From the IMG/VR virus record IMGVR_UViG_3300031565_004833, positions 1 to 44,669 of that record: a stretch of 44,669 nt of DNA; one strand, 5' to 3'. Numbering within the stretch: position 1 is the first letter of the stretch; each line of letters starts with the position of its first letter. The position numbers and the translations under genes were made by a program. The notes below the pieces were generated by a model. The model saw only the letters and a list, made by a program, of their open reading frames with translations, searched no databases and had not been told where the DNA came from. Below, in pieces: positions 42,139 through 44,669 of the stretch. Origin of the DNA: a virus.

Positions 42139-42569
42139 GCAAAAAACTCGTAGCTAAAACAGTAGCCAGAACACTTGTGTATCAATTATTAATTATTTGG
42201 ACAAGTTTTACTATTGGCTTTCTTATGAATCCTGAATATTGGGGAAACAGAGCGCCGATTATACAAAGATCGGTGGATCATATTTTTGACCCAATAGTTT
42301 ATGATGATAAGGTTGAAAAGTTTCTACTAAAAATAGGTAGAACTAGACTATTTTTTGAAGTTACAGAGAATTTTGGAGGAACGAAGCCAGAATTATTTGA
42401 AATCATAAAAGACAGCGAACAGATAGAAGGAGAAGAATGGTATCATTGCGACTATCACTATGTTGATAAAGAAGGAAATCTAGATATTTACCATTATACA
42501 ACAAGAATTAAATGGAAACCTTGGGAGTTTTATTTTCCAAATCCAGAAACAAATGATTCCATAAAATAA
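42135..42569 (+). CDS. Hypothetical membrane-anchored protein
   Basis: 144 residues. The N-terminus is basic, then hydrophobic (VYQLLIIWTSFTIGFLM), then a soluble part with EEWYHCDYHYVDKEG and KWKPWEFYFPNP. The single predicted helix near the N-terminus points to a membrane anchor with an outside or inside domain. Nothing more can be said. Confidence 0.62.
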   Translation: MSKKLVAKTVARTLVYQLLIIWTSFTIGFLMNPEYWGNRAPIIQRSVDHIFDPIVYDDKVEKFLLKIGRTRLFFEVTENFGGTKPELFEIIKDSEQIEGEEWYHCDYHYVDKEGNLDIYHYTTRIKWKPWEFYFPNPETNDSIK

Positions 42570-42772
42570 GACGAGTAACCATCATCGGAAAACAAAAAAC
42601 ATAATACGGTGTAATACTTGTTGTATTTTAGCTATCGTTGCCAAAATTACCTAAGGAAACCTATTATACCTATTCATAAAGTTATTACTCCTGTTGATAA
42701 TGCCCAATTATCTAGAGTCTATATACCACATATATCAAAAAACGGAAACCTCTAAAATTAAGAAAAGTCAAA
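42570..42772 (+). other. Intergenic stretch with a GGTGTA element and a frame fragment
   Basis: This gap holds ATAATACGGTGTAATAC around 42601-42617, another GGTGTA element. From about 42617 to 42755 a frame without an ATG stays open and would encode residues such as IPIHKVITPVDNAQ and RVYIPHIS before TAA. It looks protein-like but has no start codon with a ribosome site, so it could be a decayed gene or chance. No other structure noted. Confidence 0.35.
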
Positions 42773-43537
42773 ATGAATAAAAATACATTTATATCTATGA
42801 GCACAAATTTAGGCGTTGATACTTCTATCAGCAGACAAATGTTAGTTGATAAATTTGATATAGTTCACAATAATGTAGAATGTGCGCATGATCCCGCTGA
42901 AATACTTTATTTGGCTAATTATGCTTTATACAACCAAAATATACCAGGCCCTATATTTGAATTTGGATCTTATAAAGGAGGTATGACTTGTAAACTATCT
43001 CATGTAGCAAAGCTTTTGAATAAAGAATTGATAATTTTTGATACATTTATGGGATTATTAGAAGATGCTACTTATACTAAGCAAGATAATATTAAAGACA
43101 ATTCATATATTATCAATAATTTTACAACAGGAATGTTTGCTGGTAGTATGCGAGAAGTAGACACTAACCTGAATAATTATGGGGAAATTAGTTCTTGTGG
43201 ATATTATCCTGGAGACGCTAAAGAGTCTATTCTTCAATATAATATTGATCCATTTTTAGCATTTATTGATGTTGATATTATACCAACAATGAAATATTTA
43301 ATTAAAAATCTTTGGAACAGAATCCAAAGTGGTCTAATATTTTTTCATGAATCTTGCTTAGTAGAAACAGGGCAAGAATTATATTCCGATAGTTTTAAAC
43401 AAGAACTAGGAGAAAATAATGTTTTACTAGGCCATATTTTCTATGGAACACAATACAGCTTGCCTAATACAAACTGTTTAAATTTTATAGCTAAAGAAAA
43501 TGTTCAATTGGGTCAAATTTTTCTTAATCATTTCTAA
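42773..43537 (+). CDS. SAM-dependent methyltransferase (TylF-like)
   Basis: 254 residues. The SAM-binding strand-loop is FEFGSYKGGMT, followed by LIIFDTFMGLLED with an acidic end, and the metal-site-like FLAFIDVDI. The pattern resembles macrocin O-methyltransferase (TylF) type enzymes that methylate sugars. It could modify the glycan made by the glycosyltransferase cluster in this window. Acceptor unknown. No good ribosome site is seen apart from a weak AAGAAAAG. Confidence 0.72.
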   Translation: MNKNTFISMSTNLGVDTSISRQMLVDKFDIVHNNVECAHDPAEILYLANYALYNQNIPGPIFEFGSYKGGMTCKLSHVAKLLNKELIIFDTFMGLLEDATYTKQDNIKDNSYIINNFTTGMFAGSMREVDTNLNNYGEISSCGYYPGDAKESILQYNIDPFLAFIDVDIIPTMKYLIKNLWNRIQSGLIFFHESCLVETGQELYSDSFKQELGENNVLLGHIFYGTQYSLPNTNCLNFIAKENVQLGQIFLNHF

Positions 43538-43559
43538 CACAATTCTAACATTTCTCAAC

Positions 43560-43588
43560 TTGTTTTTTCCTTGCCGACAGGGTATTAT
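43560..43588 (+). promoter_or_regulatory. Possible sigma70-type promoter for the DUF1559 gene
   Basis: TTGTTT (43560-43565) and TATTAT (43583-43588) are 17 bases apart, close to consensus (TTGACA/TATAAT) and about 45 bases before the ATG. The gap from 43538 to 43633 has no other gene. A housekeeping-type promoter would suit a gene captured from the host. Confidence 0.45.
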
Positions 43589-43633
43589 AGCATTAACAGG
43601 CTATTTTTTACTCACCTAAAACAAAGGATTATT

Positions 43634-44614
43634 ATGAATAGAAAAGGTTTTACTCTCGTTGAACTACTAGTTGTTATTGCTATCATTGGAGTTTTAGTTG
43701 GTCTTCTCCTTCCCGCTGTACAATCAGCACGAGAAGCAGCACGACGAGCAAATTGTCAGAGTAATATGCGACAATTTGGATTAGCCGCACACAATATTGA
43801 AAATGGTACGCAAAAGTTTCCAGCAGCATGTTGGACTATTGACACTGTTGATCCAAGTGTAACGCCAATTCCACCATCAGACAATAATGCTAGAACGGAA
43901 AGATCGTGGCGGGTTGACCTTCTACCATATATGGAAGAATCAGCACTAGCAGATAATTATGATAAGAATTATCATTGGTGGGCTGGACCAAACCTAGCAG
44001 TTGCACAAGCGGAAATAAAAGTGTTTCGTTGTCCATCAAACGCATATGAAAGCGATTATACACAATATCCAGACGGTCCAACAAGAGACAGTGATTCAAC
44101 AGCACCGGCACTAACTGTTTCAAAAAGATTTGGACTAACTGATTATGAAGTATTCACTGGGGTCAAAGATAAAATTTTTAATCCAGACCCATATTCAAAT
44201 AAGGGACCAGAAGCAGATGGTGCTCTCATTAAAGATCGTGTTACGCAAATGGGTCAGTTTAGAGACGGCACAAGTAAGACACTACTAATCGTAGAGTGTG
44301 CATCAAGACCTTATCTGGTTCAAGGAAGTCCAGCACTAGTGGTTGATGGCGTTGTTAATCAATGTCTAGGATGGGCTGATAGTCTTGGGCCATTCAAACT
44401 TCATCCAATTGATAAGTTTGGCAATAAGGGTGCTGCTAGGAATATGGGCGTACCATTCAATGCTACAAATAATGGGGAGGCTTTCAGTTGGCATCCAGGC
44501 GGAATGAATACTGTTCGTGCAGATGGATCAACTCATTATGTCAATGCAGAAATTGACCTAAGAGTATTTGCCGGTATGATTACTCGCTCTGGTGGAGAAG
44601 TAGTGAATGAATAA
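43634..44614 (+). CDS. DUF1559 pseudopilin-like protein
   Basis: 326 residues. It begins [19 protein letters not shown], a type IV pilin/pseudopilin N-terminal signal with the cleavage site after Gly and a conserved Glu five residues into the mature protein. The DUF1559 domain follows with [20 protein letters not shown], and the family's C-terminal signature [17 protein letters not shown]. Planctomycetes encode tens to hundreds of these proteins. The start at 43634 is chosen because of the pilin signal and an AAAGGA site; an upstream TTG is not used. Codons are less A-rich than in neighbouring genes, which suggests acquisition from a host. Confidence 0.9.
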   Translation: MNRKGFTLVELLVVIAIIGVLVGLLLPAVQSAREAARRANCQSNMRQFGLAAHNIENGTQKFPAACWTIDTVDPSVTPIPPSDNNARTERSWRVDLLPYMEESALADNYDKNYHWWAGPNLAVAQAEIKVFRCPSNAYESDYTQYPDGPTRDSDSTAPALTVSKRFGLTDYEVFTGVKDKIFNPDPYSNKGPEADGALIKDRVTQMGQFRDGTSKTLLIVECASRPYLVQGSPALVVDGVVNQCLGWADSLGPFKLHPIDKFGNKGAARNMGVPFNATNNGEAFSWHPGGMNTVRADGSTHYVNAEIDLRVFAGMITRSGGEVVNE

Positions 44615-44669
44615 AGAGCTGATCTACTTTCTACTGTTCTATGTTTTCCCACTATTTATTCTAGCTATA
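44607..44669 (+). CDS. Membrane protein, 3' partial
   Basis: A frame opens with ATG at 44607, overlapping the DUF1559 stop by eight bases, and runs to the window end. The 21 visible residues are mostly hydrophobic ([17 protein letters not shown]), a signal or membrane helix. A GGAG site at 44593 fits the start. Coupling to the DUF1559 gene suggests a related function, but the protein continues outside the window. Confidence 0.5.
   Translation, partial: MNKELIYFLLFYVFPLFILAI

Noticed and set aside
43571-43633. Upstream TTG extension of the DUF1559 gene
   Set aside because: It would put 21 residues in front of the pilin signal and overlaps the probable -10 box; the ATG at 43634 with the [10 protein letters not shown] start fits the family exactly.

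Overview
This AT-rich window, with every convincing gene on the + strand, reads as part of a large tailed-phage (Caudoviricetes) genome rather than a bacterial chromosome. Phage hallmarks are an rIIA/rIIB pair, a RecA/UvsX-type recombinase, a DnaB-type helicase and DnaG-type primase in a tightly overlapping replication block, a phage sigma factor, tRNA genes, a deoxynucleotide kinase, and many small proteins of kinds seen in large phages. The last complete gene is a DUF1559 pseudopilin-like protein, a family greatly expanded in Planctomycetes. This points to a planctomycete host and to recent gene capture, although no host can be proven from the sequence alone. No terminase, portal or major capsid gene is visible, so the window is only part of the genome.

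Layout. 1-3115: rIIA (5' end cut off by the window) and rIIB. 3138-3500: a hairpin and four tRNA genes (an odd Tyr-like one, then Gly, Asn, Thr). 3518-5986: two unknown small proteins, a zinc-ribbon protein with a RuvA domain III-like tail, RuvB, and a complete tmRNA that shares one base with the ruvB stop codon. 6032-8027: thioredoxin-like protein, HNH nuclease, small proteins and a macro-domain-like protein. 8038-14326: a sugar and nucleotide cluster (NAD-dependent epimerase, a glycosyltransferase fused to a fucosyltransferase-like domain, two more glycosyltransferases, a nucleoside deoxyribosyltransferase-like protein and a GMP reductase). 14328-22946: virion or morphogenesis-type genes, including two fibronectin III-like proteins, a sigma factor, a ClpP-like protease and a DeoC-like protein without its catalytic lysine. 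22968-27263: a block of small membrane proteins around a papain-like protease, a good candidate for lysis or envelope functions. It ends in a clear terminator and is followed by a clear promoter.

27374-42569: nucleotide metabolism and replication. It holds a dCMP deaminase, a monomeric class II ribonucleotide reductase, PhoH, an HNH nuclease, RecA, a Vsr-like nuclease, DnaB, primase, dNMP kinase, a Cas4/RecB-like nuclease, the N-terminal part only of a DnaE-type polymerase, and a DnaQ-like exonuclease. Together these would supply dNTPs and most of a replisome built around a bacterial-type (family C) polymerase. The sliding clamp, SSB and the rest of DnaE are not in view. 42773-44669: a methyltransferase, the DUF1559 protein and the start of a membrane protein.

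The observations most worth following are the RuvB/RuvA-domain III pair without RuvA, the phage tmRNA, the DnaE that stops at the palm-fingers boundary, the captured DUF1559 pseudopilin, and the glycosyltransferase/GMP-reductase cluster. Functional calls come from reading motifs by eye. No database search, structure prediction or alignment was run.
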